DNA of 64,000 nucleotides from Adineta ricciae (GCA_905250025.1 CAJNOJ010000013.1:496001-560000); one strand, 5' to 3'; counted from the first letter of the stretch, positions 13,780 to 26,484 are shown. Translations and numbers: made by a program. Notes: generated from the sequence alone by a model not told the origin.

Positions 13780-15251
13780 ATGGATAACACAAATGATGAA
13801 GTATATTTTGAATACGATACCTACGAAGAATTTCGGCAGGAACGTCTTAAATTGAACTACAATAGTACGTTAAAGCTATGGTATTCATTACCAAATGGGC
13901 TGCCGACGATAGATAATCAACTAGTCAGACGACAGACAACTCGACAACAACGAGCACGTGTAAGAAATATGAAGTTTTTTGCATTTTACTGTACATTGCT
14001 GAAGAAAACATTTCTTAGAAAGAAAATTCAATCGAAAGGTAACAAACGAACGAGAAATGAATCGTCTTCTATGGTGTTCTTATTCTAGGTTTTCGATTAT
14101 GGAATGAAACATTGAACGTACCAGCTGTCAAAGATGAATCTCTATATGGCATCTACCAATCAATGGGTCGAATAACCAGCGAATTTCTTCAAAAAGGTCA
14201 ACGATACGATCCAACGATAAGCCACGAAGAATTATTCAAGGCTGGCCGGACTGTGTGGTTTATGATTGCTTTTCAAATGCAATTGAATTTACCTTTAGTA
14301 TTAACTGATTCAATATTTGGTTACAATATGCTTTATCCATATACCGATGATCTAGTCGATTGCAATGATATAACACGAGAAGCGAAAAAGGATTTTGCCA
14401 AAGTATTTCATGACCGATTACTCTTTGGCGAATCAACGTACGATCCTACATCTCATTTCGACGGTAAGCAATCCGATTCGACGCAGTTGAATCTGCCTAC
14501 ATCATTGCAACCGCATGCAAGTCGCGTGGTGAAAATCTTCGATATGGTAAAATTTATCGAAAATGATTGGAAACGTGGTGGCGAATACGAAGGTGTCTAC
14601 ATGAGTTTAGCAACAATTCATGAATCGCAAATGAAATCAACGTTACAACATGCTAGAACAGAAGATAATTACGCTCCGACGATGGCTCAAATTGAACAAG
14701 TTAGTGCAGAAAAAGGTGGTGCATCATTGATAGCTGCGGGTTTTCTCATCGAAGGAAGATTAACACATGCAAAACTGGCTTATCTCGAATATTTAGGATT
14801 CGGCTTACAACTGCTAGACGATCTACAAGTAATTTGCGTCGAATGTCGTATTTCATTAGAAGAATTTTCGTTTTAGGACGTGCGAGAAGACATGAAAAAC
14901 AACCATCGAACGATTTTTACTCAAACGCTCGCTGAAGGTCAACCACTAGATGCGCCGACAGCTCGTTTGATTCAATATTGTTATTGTGCTCCTGCTTATG
15001 CCAAGTTTAGTGATGATCAACGCACCGTCTCAGATCGTAAGACTGGCGTTACATTAGCACATTACGTTCGAGTCTCTATGATGATGTTTTCGGTGGTATT
15101 GGTCTTAGAAGCAGCTTCGCGTTTAAAGGAATATTATTCGAAAGACTTCTATCGCGAATTATCATCGTTAAGTCCGCTGACATTCAGTGATTTGAAAAAA
15201 GTTCGTGTCGAAGAGACGATTTGGTCGATCGTACGAAATCAATGGTTTTAA
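13780..15251 (+). CDS. Class I isoprenoid-synthase-fold protein
   Basis: Three exons, 13780..13957, 14089..14828 and 14877..15251, give 430 aa. The first donor is GTGTAAG; the second intron is only 48 bp. The alpha-helical protein has a first aspartate-rich motif DDLVD at residues 146-150 and a second, LLDDLQD, at about 301-307. Between them lies KGGAS followed by a small-residue helix, the layout of trans-prenyl transferases and related class I terpenoid enzymes, in which the two aspartate clusters hold Mg2+-diphosphate. The rest does not read like FPPS, GGPPS or squalene synthase, and resembles the loosely defined bacterial class 1 isoprenoid biosynthesis enzymes. Product and substrate are unknown. 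The start is directly preceded by TTTTAG, suggesting a trans-splice acceptor. Confidence 0.6.
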
Positions 15252-15358
15252 GAATCTTGTTCTTTTTTTTTCTTCTGCTCTCAAATTCAACAAAATGTGA
15301 TAATTAACTAATTTGATATGAAAGTATATAGTTTACGTTGACTATTTTTTCAAACGAA

Positions 15359-15364
15359 AATAAA
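15359..15364 (+). promoter_or_regulatory. Poly(A) signal AATAAA of the isoprenoid-synthase-like gene
   Basis: A canonical hexamer lies 108 nt after the stop codon, before the convergent Artemis gene. Confidence 0.5.
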
Positions 15365-15531
15365 ACTTTACATTGAAACACGAAATAATGTGATATACAT
15401 AAAAATCAGATTGGATTATTTGACGAGAGTATTGATTTTCAATCGAGAGTGGTACATTCTGAAGAGGATTATTCATCGATCTTCGCTAAACAAAACAAAA
15501 TGAATAGATCGAGAGGAAGATTGTGTTCTTT

Positions 15532-16905
15532 CTATTTACGTTTTTTTGTGACGGTTCGGTGCAAATTAGTAATTCGTTTAAATAATTGCTTCTCATTTTT
15601 ATAACAATCGAAGTCGAGCTCATCATCATCGTTGATCTTGGTGTTCTCTATTGTATGGTATCGTCGTTTGATCTGCTGTTCGGTATTATTCGATGAAAAG
15701 TTTTTCACTGATGTCTGATCGATTCCTAATTGCTTGAGAAGTTCGTTGAATCGATCGGATGTGACATGATCGGGTAATGCAATGGGATGAACACGAGTAG
15801 GAGAGATTTGTTTAATAAATGTACATATTTCGTTATAAGACGAATGTAGAGAATAGCAAAGACGATAGAAATCAATGCTGATTTGAATTAGCGGCGATTG
15901 AAAGTGTTGCTGCTGCTGTAATGTAAACCAAAGAACGGAAAGTACGATCTGAAAAAGAAGAAACCGTATGAAAATTCATCTGTCAGAAAAAAAACATCAG
16001 TAACACTTGCCTTGATTGATGGATTTGTATGTGAACATCTTGGCCAACATGCATGTAATCTTGTGCTTTGACCATCTGTAGTCAATGCTTGTTGAACTTG
16101 TGGTAAACAATCGTACAAATGATATTGCTCTGTGCTAACATGAATAGGAATTGCGAAATGTCGATATAATGACATGTAGATATATTCATAGCCGACGCGC
16201 GCTGATGTTTTCAAATAAAAGCGTCGATCTTGGTTCTGTTGAATGAAGTCAATCAACTTCTCACAAGCTTGTTCACGTTGAGGTAACTGACGAATTGACG
16301 GTTCAAAAAATGTCATATCAATGTAGAGACTATCGATGCGTTTTTTCGAAAGTATAACACGATGACGGTTGGATTGATGAGAATAAAGACGAAAATCACC
16401 GGTGTATAAAACAGTTCCATATAAACCTTCGAAAAGTAGCATTAACGAGCCCGGGCAATGACCTGCTCCAAAACAAGTCACTGTTACTGAACTATCTGAA
16501 GCAAAGAGAGAAATTGCAAAACAAAGTAGAGCGTGTGAATTTACTGTCATTCTCGGGATTTTGTATGGTAAATGGTTGATCAACATTAAGAACTGAATAG
16601 AATTGTGATAGGTGTTTGTATGCAGATAACTGGGAGAGAAAATATCGTGTGGCTTCTGAACAATATATACGGGTTGCACGATTGCTCTTGGCATAGTTCG
16701 AAAACGTTTCGTCATCTAAACCACGAAGATGATCTGTATGTCTTTGAAAACAAATGAGAAAAGAGTTCGTTTGAAAGTTTGAATAGAAAGTGTGCAGTTA
16801 CATATGTGAAATGAAGAAAACACGTGATGTTTGACAATTGTTTTGTGTAAACGAATCGACAGATATCCATGGATATTCAGTTAGAATTCCACCAAATGTA
16901 CACAT
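15532..16905 (-). CDS. DCLRE1C: Artemis-like beta-CASP nuclease
   Basis: Four exons: 16905..16802, 16741..16545, 16495..16011 and 15948..15532, 400 aa. Metallo-beta-lactamase motifs are complete: HIHTDH (H34, H36, D38, H39, made across the first intron), GHCPGS (H113), and TGDFR (D134). The beta-CASP part includes IDMTF (D160), GYEYIY, LHAC and CYSLHSSY near the end. The order and spacing follow Artemis rather than SNM1A/B. In vertebrates Artemis, activated by DNA-PKcs, opens hairpins and trims ends for non-homologous end joining. This protein stops about 85 residues after the HSSY motif, so it lacks the long regulatory tail of the 692-aa human protein. The third intron uses a GC donor (AAG|GCAAGT). 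An in-frame stop directly upstream fixes the start region. Confidence 0.9.
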
Positions 16906-17347
16906 GTTTGTTCGATGTTAGAGGAATCCAATATGATAAATAATAGTATCGAATGTTATTACACAAGAGTTAGGCAATACTCTCAGTTCTGTTTTTGCTT
17001 TGGTGGACTTTTATACCCAGTCAAAAGCCATGTGGATAGAGAACGCTATGACTGAAATCATGTGACTTAGCTTTTTTTCTCAGTATTTTCATGTTTTTCA
17101 TTTCAAAAATTGCCTAAAAGAATCTTCGCACGTGACAACGTAACAGAGAGAAGAGAAAACAAAGTCTAGTTTATGATTCAGACGTTGAAAAGTCCTGTGA
17201 AGTGAACCACTGGGGCAGAAATTGATAAGTTGATTCTTTTGTTGACATCCATTTGATTTTTTTCTCTTTTGGAGAAAAATAGAAAAGATACGCCGTTCTA
17301 AAAAAACACATACATATAAAATTTGGCAGTGCTATCGAATCCAATAC

Positions 17348-18903
17348 TTACTGATCATCGTCGAAATAATCTTTCGTGATGGTCTTACGAACAAATGCAC
17401 AAAATTCACTAAGAAATGCTAAAAACGAACTCGAACTCCATGTGCGCTAGGAGAACAAAGAATCGTGAGGTTCCAAAAGATCGAAGGGAACTTTCTTACC
17501 GCACGTGTCTCGATATCCTTGATGAGTAATGGATGTATTTGACGAACAATACCATAATCATTGCGGAAACCCAAAAGAATCTGATCAATGCCTGTTAGAA
17601 AACATTGTGACCACCATTTTGCATACTTTCGAGCACTACATAAAAAGACTCGAAGTAAATATCTTCTCTCAATATTTGATTTCTTACGTTGATGTATGCA
17701 ATTCTAACATATTCTCTGCATAAACTAATTTAATCTCCACAAATGTTCGTTTCTTCCTCAATTTCGAGTTGATATTTGTAGAATTGAGTGTTGTTTGTAA
17801 ATCGTCACTTTCATCATCGATAATTGAATCCTTGGTACAAGCATCGATCTCACTACCGTACAGAAGTGTATGTACACCAAGGGTGGCTAAATTAACCAAC
17901 GAAAATAGTTTCTTTGGCGATGGAAACAATGGTGGAGTTTCTAAAACGTAAACATCTCTTTGTAGGTTATTATATAGAATTTCAAAGCATAAGTCTTAAT
18001 TCCTTACACATCCTAGCGGTGTAAGAAATAATTCTCACATACCTGAACAGAGATAATCTTCGAACTTATGTCCCCAGTAACACATTCGCTTCTCGATAGG
18101 TGTTTGACCGAATTCAATTGCTAGTTCAGTTTCGGTATGAACGACGTGAAAGAAATGAGCGCCACGATAACGTATAACAGCAATGCGCCAATCTGTTTCT
18201 TGATTGAATAAAGATGACATGATCTTCCGAATCGTTCCACGCCACCCAACAAAATCAAATGTAAATCTTTGATAAAATCATATGGACTCAGCAATAAATT
18301 TTCGGATCGATTTACTTACCGTCCTTTCTTATTGACAACAGTGGCTTTATGTCGACTGATCCACCAGAGCATCGCATCCAGCGATGTCGATGGTTCAGCT
18401 GGATTCAGATAAGCTGACCCAATATTTAAGTCGAATTCGATATTTAATTGTTTCAGTTGTCTGGTATCGTCAATATCGTAGATCAATCGTTTCAAATAAC
18501 GGAAGTCTTCGCGACATCGATTTGCATCAGAACGATCGGCTGTTGAAAAGTAACCAATATCTTTTAAATAGAACGAGATGTTCCGTCCGTGATATTTCGA
18601 CCAGTGAAGCACCGCTAAACTTGTTGGTGATATATATTTCTCGGGAAATTGTTCACACAAAATGAATACTGGAACATTTCGCTCGATCACTGCTGACAGT
18701 GGAAGTTGGACATCAACACAGACAACCTCCGCTTTACGATGATGCCTTTTCTTTTTAGTTTTCTCCTCGGAATTTGTTAGCATCGGTGCACAAGGTACGG
18801 TATTATTCGGTTGACAAGCATATTGTACTTGTCGAAATAGTTTGCCACGGCCTGTACCGTCCAGAAAAGTTTCATTGTTGAAATAAGTCAACGACGACGA
18901 CAT
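17348..18903 (-). CDS. DXO: DXO/RAI1 decapping exoribonuclease
   Basis: Five exons: 18903..18320, 18266..18043, 17940..17688, 17635..17500 and 17446..17348, giving 431 aa (human DXO has 396). Visible active-site motifs: GWRG (R204), YWGHKFE (E264), YGSEID (E300, D302) and VEIK (E338, K340), followed by KWWSQ and LLGFR. This family removes incomplete, non-canonical and NAD+ caps and then degrades the RNA 5' to 3'. The N-terminal third before LDAMLWWI is long and has a Lys/Arg/His-rich patch near residues 48-56. An acidic-polar insertion of about 30 residues lies between the SEID and VEIK strands. The gene sits 442 bp upstream of Artemis on the same strand. Confidence 0.9.
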
Positions 18904-21176
18904 TAGAGATGATTTAACTATTTCTTCGAGAAAGCTGTTTAGCTTGTGATAGAATAACTCGTGACAGTTTTCGAACAGAGAGAGAGATTATCGAAGGAAC
19001 GCAAAAAAGAAATTCGATTTCTAAATCAGTTCAGTCGACAACACATATGTATGCTATATCCATAGTAAATAGGAGAAAGAATAGTATATGTTATGGATCT
19101 GTATGTTGAATTCATGTACTCTAGGAAGATAATCAAAACGAGCAGACGTATGAGAATTATTATTATTATTATTATTATTAGGGAGGTTTCAATAACAGAT
19201 ACGAAGGAACAGTTGGCAGACCATAGAAAATAATCTCTTCAATGAAGTATATCAGATTTATTAGATTATCATCTGGTACGTTTGCTTGGCATGCAAATGT
19301 ACTTGATGTGTGTTGTGTCGAAGAAAAACAAGTTTATACTATCGACCAATATAACCTTTCTTCATACTTAAATTATCTCTTCTCAGTAGGAATCACTTTG
19401 TTTTCTCTCGATGAGATACAGTACATACTACAGTTTAAAAATATTACATCAATTACAAGCCAAATAGGTCAAGGTCTTGCTTTGTGAAGAATAACATCAT
19501 GTTTTTCTCTTCAACCATGTGGTTTTTGTCGAAGAACTCTTCTCCACTGATTATCGCCACTCGGTTTGTAGGTATATTTATATTTAGTAGCGATTTGTCA
19601 CAGACATTCATTCATCAATCATCAATCGGAATACTATCAAACTACTAACCATTGATATATGATGAGATTTACATATGTTAGTCAATCGAAGATCATTGAT
19701 ACATTCAGATGGTCTTTCGATTTTGTGTAAAGATTTACTAACTCCGATGGATTGTAAAGTTTGGCGCACGAAAGGTCTCGCATACACTGCGTTCGAAGAA
19801 AAGTTTACTCAACGATACAAATCATGGATGTTAAGATGACATGTGTCACTTGAAACAGAATCTGTATGACATCGGTGTTCATTATAGATTCGGGATATGT
19901 TGGATGAAATGAACTGCAAAAAAAGAAAATTATAGCACGCGAATAATCTTAAAAATAGAAGCAATGTGTTTGTGATAAGAAACAGTTTTTCTATACAATT
20001 AATAACTGAATCATTGGGAATGTACCCGAGGTTGATAGTTCAAAAGAATAGTTCAATCCTCACCGAATCGAATCTTTTCTTCCCTCAAGATATTTTATGA
20101 ACTGACTTCATGTCTGATGGGTGGAAGATGATCAATTAAATTCCCATCATTACATAGTATTTTCTCATGAATTATTCCCCTAAGCTAAAACCATAAAATC
20201 TTCGTGCTTGATTATCATTCATCATATTCTCATGCACAACTGATGCATTATCTTGTGTGCATCTTTTGCCGATCTCGTTTGCATTCCTGCTCACAGATCG
20301 GTTTCGATACCAACTCGACATGAACTGCGATGTCTCGATCGACGCCTTTCGTTTTAGTGACCTACACATGATAATTATAAGATTGTTCGACTGTTAGATA
20401 TTTCACATGTTTTTTTTAATGAGTTTATCCGAGCACAATTTAATATTTTCAACATTGAATGCGAGGAAGTCGTTATTTTTAGACGCTTTTTACATGTCGA
20501 TAGTATCTCTGCATGTGAGCTTGAATAGACCTTCTCTCTGATCTGTAAAAAAGATAATTGGAGGACTAGTTGAGATATCTATTATTAATATGATAGATTT
20601 AGTAATTGTAATAGATAGAAAACACAACTCATCGAAATGCGCAAATGCCACGTATTCATAGATCCGATCAAATTTGATACTGAAATGTGTGCAATACGAG
20701 AAGCAGATGGAGAAAACGGCAGGAATATTGTTGAATGTGTCACACGCAACCAATATGCACGAGAATCTCTCGGGAAACATAATACGATTAAAAAACCTAA
20801 CCGACGAGGAAAAGCATATTTTTCTCGTGTTTTTTCCGATGTTTAAGAAATTTCTGCGTGTTAAATAGTTGGGAAAAAAAACTGAATTGGCCAGCGAACA
20901 AATAAAACCATCTGATTAGAAATTAATAATTAATTCAATTATCTTCTCAATAGTGAAGGATTCCTTTGTAGAATCTATGTAGAAAACATTTATCGACAGA
21001 TGTCAGTAGACAAGACGTGTCTATCGTGGCATCGATTGGTGAATCCCTACGATTAATATGAGTCAGCCAAACCGAGCATCGACATTTTTCTTCTTCTGGT
21101 ATTTTTTTTCAAGGAAAAAAAACGACGCGAGAAATTCCTTCTTATTTTGTATGTCAATTCATTTGACATATAGAAA
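18904..21176. other. Intergenic between divergent DXO and PITP
   Basis: This should hold both promoters. No coding exon is supported: short frames such as 20172..20369 (-) and 20637..20846 (+) lack motifs or splice-linked partners. An ATT trinucleotide repeat lies at 19156-19180. Confidence 0.55.
19156..19180. repeat. (ATT)n microsatellite
   Basis: About eight uninterrupted ATT units. Confidence 0.9.
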
Positions 21177-22652
21177 ATGTTATTACATGAATATCGAATA
21201 TGCTTACCATTTACAGTTGAAGAGGTACCAGTTTATTTGAAATTAACCGGTCGAAATCGTCTTTCTTCTTATTCTTCTAGTACCACACCGGGCAACTTTA
21301 CATGATATGTAAACATTGTGAAATCGAATCAAGTAAAGACGAGGGTGTCGAAGTCGTTCGCAACGAAGCAATTACGAATGAAGACGGTTTAACAGGACAA
21401 TTAACAGAAAAACGTTTATATTTATCAAGGTTTGAACATCTATGTCGCCATTATTATACATTCTATTTTGGTTCATACTAGCCGTCTACCAACTTGGATT
21501 CGTTCTCTCATTCCTAATGTATTTTATATAACTGAAAAAGCAAGCAATTTCTATCCGTATACAACAACCGGTACGTTTTCTATGCGCTTTGATTTCGTCG
21601 TTCTATATGAAATGACTAAGGGATTGCTCTGATTGTTTCTTTTTGTAGAGTACACCGTAAGTGATTATTTGATGTTAATATGTTGCTTTTTCCCCAAAGA
21701 TCGCGCTTTAATGCTCGAGATTCATTATTGTATCTTCATTTTTTCTGCTGTTAATACCTTTGAACATAAAAAGAATTACAAAATTTGATCACCGCCGCTT
21801 GCGCTTTTTCATCCTTATCGATCGATGTGTCTATTTGTATGTGTGTGTGTGTGTGTGTGTGTACATGGTTGTTCGTCACGTTGGATTCTTCTGAGAAAAC
21901 GATGAATTCTCTTTCAATTTCAGTGTTCATTTCTACCACGTTTTTCAATCATGGTTGAAACACGTTATGAAAATAACAATGGAACAACAGAAAATGTAAG
22001 TCGATCTGTCTTTGTCTCTTTGATTGTCAATATTTATTCCTTTGATCTAGTGTCATCAACTATCACCAGAAGAATTAGCAATACGGAAAATGGAATATTT
22101 GGATATAGCATTAGAGAATGTACCAGATTACAAGTATAAAGAAAGTGAAGATCCATGTAAATATAAATCTACTAAAACAGGTCGTGGACCATTGGTGCCT
22201 AATTGGAGAGTAAGTTTTTCTTCTTCTTTAATACAAACAAAAACGTGTCCTGTGTCCCTTTTTTTTAAAAAGGAATTTATGAAACCAATTATGTGTGCAT
22301 ATAAGATTGTTCGCGTGCGTTTCGAAGTGTGGGGATTTCAAACACGAGTAGAAGACTTTACGCAACGTGTGAGTGCTTATGTCTGTGATCATGATCGATA
22401 TGTATGCATATGCTTTAGGCTGTTCGTGATATTCTAGTTCTTGCACATCGACAAGCATTCACATGGATGGATGAATGGTAAATGGAAATGCTATGATGTA
22501 GATCAGTTTCTTCAGTCTTTCCTTTCAGGTACGGAATGACTCTCGATCAGGTTCGAGAATATGAACGGGAAATGTTCGATCGAACGAATAGAAAAGTTCT
22601 CCAGACAACTCCAGCGCCAACAACGAATACGAGCACTACGAATTTCGATTAG
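21177..22652 (+). CDS. PITP: Class I phosphatidylinositol transfer protein
   Basis: Nine exons: 21177..21224, 21281..21429, 21482..21570, 21649..21656, 21924..21995, 22051..22209, 22273..22368, 22419..22477 and 22529..22652, total 267 aa (human PITPNA has 270). Landmarks: N-terminal EYRI.LP.TVEEY..GQLY, then EGVEV, the LPTW loop, ETRYENNNG, the KTGRGPL.PNW stretch characteristic of PITPs, MCAYK, WGFQ, and AHRQAFTWMDEW before the lid helix. Class I PITPs exchange PI and PC between membranes and feed phosphoinositide signalling. Exon 4 is only 8 nt, yet completes the conserved EYT before the next strand; every junction is GT-AG and in phase. A GT repeat lies in the intron before exon 5. It is the first gene in a head-to-tail row of four. 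Confidence 0.93.
21841..21862. repeat. (GT)n microsatellite in PITP intron 4
   Basis: Eleven GT units inside the 267 bp fourth intron of the PITP gene. Confidence 0.9.
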
Positions 22653-22901
22653 AAAACCCAGAAAAAAGCTTACATGTTGTGCAAATTTTTATCTTGAAAT
22701 ATTCAGATATATGTTGTCATCTTCTTCTTTTTTTAACCTGTCTTGTCATTTATTTTTGTTTTTGAAGAAAAAAAGAGATTCAATGTATAGATGTTCTCCA
22801 TAAAAGAAAAACTCCGTTTACTTTCTTCTCATTTCGATTCTGTCTATTGTGATTACGACAAAAGAATAAAAAGAAATATTTCCATATCTTATAGATATCC
22901 A

Positions 22902-24329
22902 ATGGCTGCTCAATCGACGCCTCCTTCTGCTTCTGCTTCTGCTTCGTCTCATTCTCAACAACAAATCGATTCATCCGAAAAAATCGCTCAACAATTTCTT
23001 TCCAATGCCAACGATTATTTTCGTTCGGATATTAAATGTACGTTCAATTCTCGTTTTTCTCCTTCTCTCAATAATATTTGATTGCAAATGTGTGCGGGAA
23101 ACCGAAGTACATGCTTCAATCAAGATGCACTTAGAAATTGAATAGCATTCTTAGCTTGATTATCATCTAGCCAACGACGAGGATTACTCATCTTTCTTCT
23201 AAATAACGTTTTAATCATATCAAATGATGAAATTTCATTTGGACCTATTGAATATTCGATGAGTTCAAACAGCAGAAAATTTCATTAATGAGATTAAATA
23301 TAGATGAGACTTGTTTTCGAACAATATGAGATTATAAAATTAGGAAGAAATCCTCTTTTGAACTTCAGCAGAAGAGAGAGAGAGGAGTGTCGCATTCTAA
23401 ACTTCATCCAATTCCCGACAAATCTCGAGTAGTCCGATTGGTAAAGTTAGTCGTAGGAAAATCGCTTATTTATCTAAGTAGAAAACGATGGAAATCAGAC
23501 ATATGCAAATAGTAACATCGAGATTATTAAACATTATATGAGACATGTCAGGAAACTTCTGTCAGTCAATCAAAAGCATCTTTTCGCTCGAAGTCCTTGA
23601 GAAGATCGGTATACTACTCCTTTTTAATTTCCGGATTAGTTGAGAACGAGAGAAATATTTTCCTTTCAGACTTTAATCATTGAATGCTTTGCAAAGAATC
23701 CACATCTCAAGTGATTTCCGGCAACTGAAAATATTCCTTCTCGACTTGACTAAACAATAATCTATTACATGATTGATATCATTCAATATGTGTCAGAGAG
23801 GTAGAAATGATGTAATTGATATTACTGCGCTTTTAATGATCACATCAACTAGCAATGCAAATGAGACTTTGGATGTGCGTAGAGATATGGAGAGAATAAT
23901 TGATCGTGCCTTCCCAATGTCATCGAGACGATAAGCGATTGTCTCGAAATCGAATTCTCTCATTTCTAATCAACTGAATTTTAGTGGTTACGAGTGACTA
24001 CGATTGTTTGATACAAATGAACAATGCTGCGTTGGATAAATACAATCAAATGCACCGAAAATTACAACACGTGAATACTTCTGTACGAACGATGAGTGAT
24101 AATAATTGTAAAGATAAGACAGATTATGCGAAAAGATTTCCTTGATTGTTTTATTTTTCTAGCGACAAAAATGTTGTCGACCTTTAGTCAATTGAATGAG
24201 ATTGAAGATGCGATGTCGAATCTGGAGTCGACAATTATGAAATTGGACGCGTATTCTCGTTCATTGGAAACTCAAGTGAAGAAATTCGAAAAAACATCCA
24301 ATTCAGCAGCACGGACAACATCGCCATGA
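22902..24329 (+). CDS. BLOC1S2: BLOC-1 subunit 2
   Basis: Exons 22902..23037, 23985..24107 and 24163..24329 give 141 aa (human 142). After a Ser/Ala/Gln-rich start the chain is a heptad-type coiled coil; SDYDCLIQMN and the C-terminal KLDAYSRSLE match the conserved BLOS2 signatures. BLOS2 is part of BLOC-1 and BORC, which act in lysosome-related organelle biogenesis and lysosome positioning. The first intron, 947 bp, is far longer than the others here. The start is preceded by TTATAG 7 nt upstream. The stop lies only 97 bp before the ATG of CDK5RAP1, with a long pyrimidine tract and no AATAAA in between. Confidence 0.88.
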
Positions 24330-24426
24330 AAAACAGAAACGATTTTTTTTGTCTTTTCGTCTTCTATTTTAATTTTTGTCATGTGATTTCAATGTCTTAC
24401 TGTTGTTTTCCTCTTCTTTTTTAAAG

Positions 24427-26484
24427 ATGATATCACGTTTGATACTTTCAAACTTGCCACATATACGATGCTTATCGACAGTAACCAATGTCTGGCGTGA
24501 GAAAGTCTCTCAAGGTCCTTCATTGAAATCTTTCATTGAACAAACGGTAAATCAACCATCATACGAAACTACTCTTCCACCATATCTCAACGATGTTGAA
24601 CCATTTGATCCGTTGAATCATGTCAAACGACGTGTCTATTTCGATGTATACGGTTGTCAGATGAATGAAAATGACACTGATATTGCCTATACATTTCTTA
24701 ATAAGCACGGCGGATATGAACGTGTCAATGATGAAAACGATGCTGATATTGTTCTGTAAGGATACGATGATGTCGTCGATGACTTTGCACTGTTTGCCTT
24801 TCTGTTCGTTTTAGATTAATGACATGTAGCATCCGGTATGTCAAAAATGATAGTTTTCTTCTTGAAATTGGAATGAGATTTTCTGTGTGATTAGTGAAGG
24901 TGCCGAACAGAAAATTTGGAAGAAACTACAATCACTCGGACATCGAAAAAAGACACGTTCGCCGCATGCACCACCATTTCAAATTGGTGTACTTGGTTGC
25001 ATGGCTGAACGGTTAAAAGAAAAATTGATCGAACGTGAAAAAGTTGTTGATGTCGTTTGTGGACCGGATGCTTATCGGTCTTTGCCAAACTTACTTGATC
25101 AAACCTTAGTCGAGTCAGATCAAAAAGGCATCAACACACTTCTATCTATCGATGAAACATATGCTGATATAACACCACTACGATATGATACAAATAATCG
25201 ACGTGCTTTTGTTTCAATTATGCGAGGGTGTAATAATATGTGTGCTTTTTGTATTGTACCGTTCACACGTGGACGAGAACGTAGTCGGTGAGTATGCATA
25301 GAGACATCTCAAGAAATTCGAACCAACTGCTATTGATTTATTTAGACCTATGAGCAGTATACTTGATGAACTCCGTTATCTTGTCGATCTAGGCATAAAA
25401 GGTAGTTTCATTCTAGATTTTAGTCATAAAATTTCTATCGTGTAAATAGATGTTACTCTACTCGGGCAAAATGTCAATAGTTATTGTGATAAATCTGAAG
25501 TAAACGTATCTTTACATACAACAAAAACACTATCAAGAGGATTCAAAGAGAATTACAAAACAAATCCCACTAAAGGTAAACATTTCCATCCTTTCATATG
25601 ATAAAAATATATGTGTATTAGGATCGATTCGGTTTGCTACACTTCTTGACCAAGCCTCACAAATCTCGCCTGAACTTCGAATACGTTTCACATCTCCACA
25701 TCCAAAAGATTTCCCGGATGACTTACTACATGTAAATCGTCACATCATACTGTTTTACTCCTCAACCTTTCATGTTTAGGTGATGTGCGATCGTTCAAAC
25801 ATTTGCAAATCAATTCATTTACCATGTCAAAGTGGTAGTACTCGAATACTTGGTAAATATTAACAAAAACCAAATTATTGATCATTTTGCATTTTCGATT
25901 CGTCTCTAGAATTGATGCGTCGTGGATACAGTAAAGAAGCGTATCTTTCGTTAGTCGAACATATTCGTTCAATTGTGCCAAATATTACTTTCTCTTCCGA
26001 TTTTATTGCTGGTTTTTGTACAGAAACTGACGATGATCATCGTGACACATTAGACGTGATTGAACGCGTACGATATAATTTTCTCTATTCGTTTCCGTAT
26101 TCGATGCGAGAAAAAACAAAAGCACATTATCATTTAAATGATGATGTATCATTCGATATTAAATCTCGACGACATTTGGAAATTCATGAACTATTTCGAC
26201 ATCATGCGCATTTGATAAATCAATCTTACATTGGCCAAATCCAATTATGTCTTGTTGAAGGGCCTAGTAAACGCGCACCCGATTCGGAAGTCGCCGGAAG
26301 AAATGATTTCAATACAAAAGTCATCTTTTCGAAATATTTATCGAATAGTGGAGAAAGTTTTCAACCCGGTGATTACGTTCAAGTTCGCATTGATTCAGCA
26401 ACGTCGCAAACATTGAAAGGCACACCAATAAAACGGACGACGTTGAAAGAATTTGATTCTTCGTTTTTGAATGTTTGTTGTTGA
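24427..26484 (+). CDS. CDK5RAP1: CDK5RAP1, tRNA ms2 methylthiotransferase
   Basis: Eight exons: 24427..24755, 24815..24835, 24895..25287, 25346..25401, 25450..25575, 25622..25731, 25780..25852 and 25910..26484, 560 aa (human 587). The MiaB-type N-terminal domain offers three cluster cysteines (C77 in YGCQMN, C114 in TCSIRE, C152 in LGCMAE). The radical-SAM triad CNNMCAFC is at 229-236, followed by [16 protein letters not shown] and LPCQSGS. The C-terminus holds a TRAM-like RNA-binding region. The enzyme adds a methylthio group to i6A37 of mitochondrial tRNAs, and the first 20 residues look like a mitochondrial presequence. Exon 2 is 21 nt. The start codon is directly preceded by AAAG after a T-rich run, an ideal trans-splice acceptor. 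Confidence 0.95.

Noticed and set aside
20172-20369. Possible neuropeptide precursor exon with basic cleavage-like sites (GKR)
   Set aside because: No signal peptide exon could be found upstream and no repeated peptide units are present.
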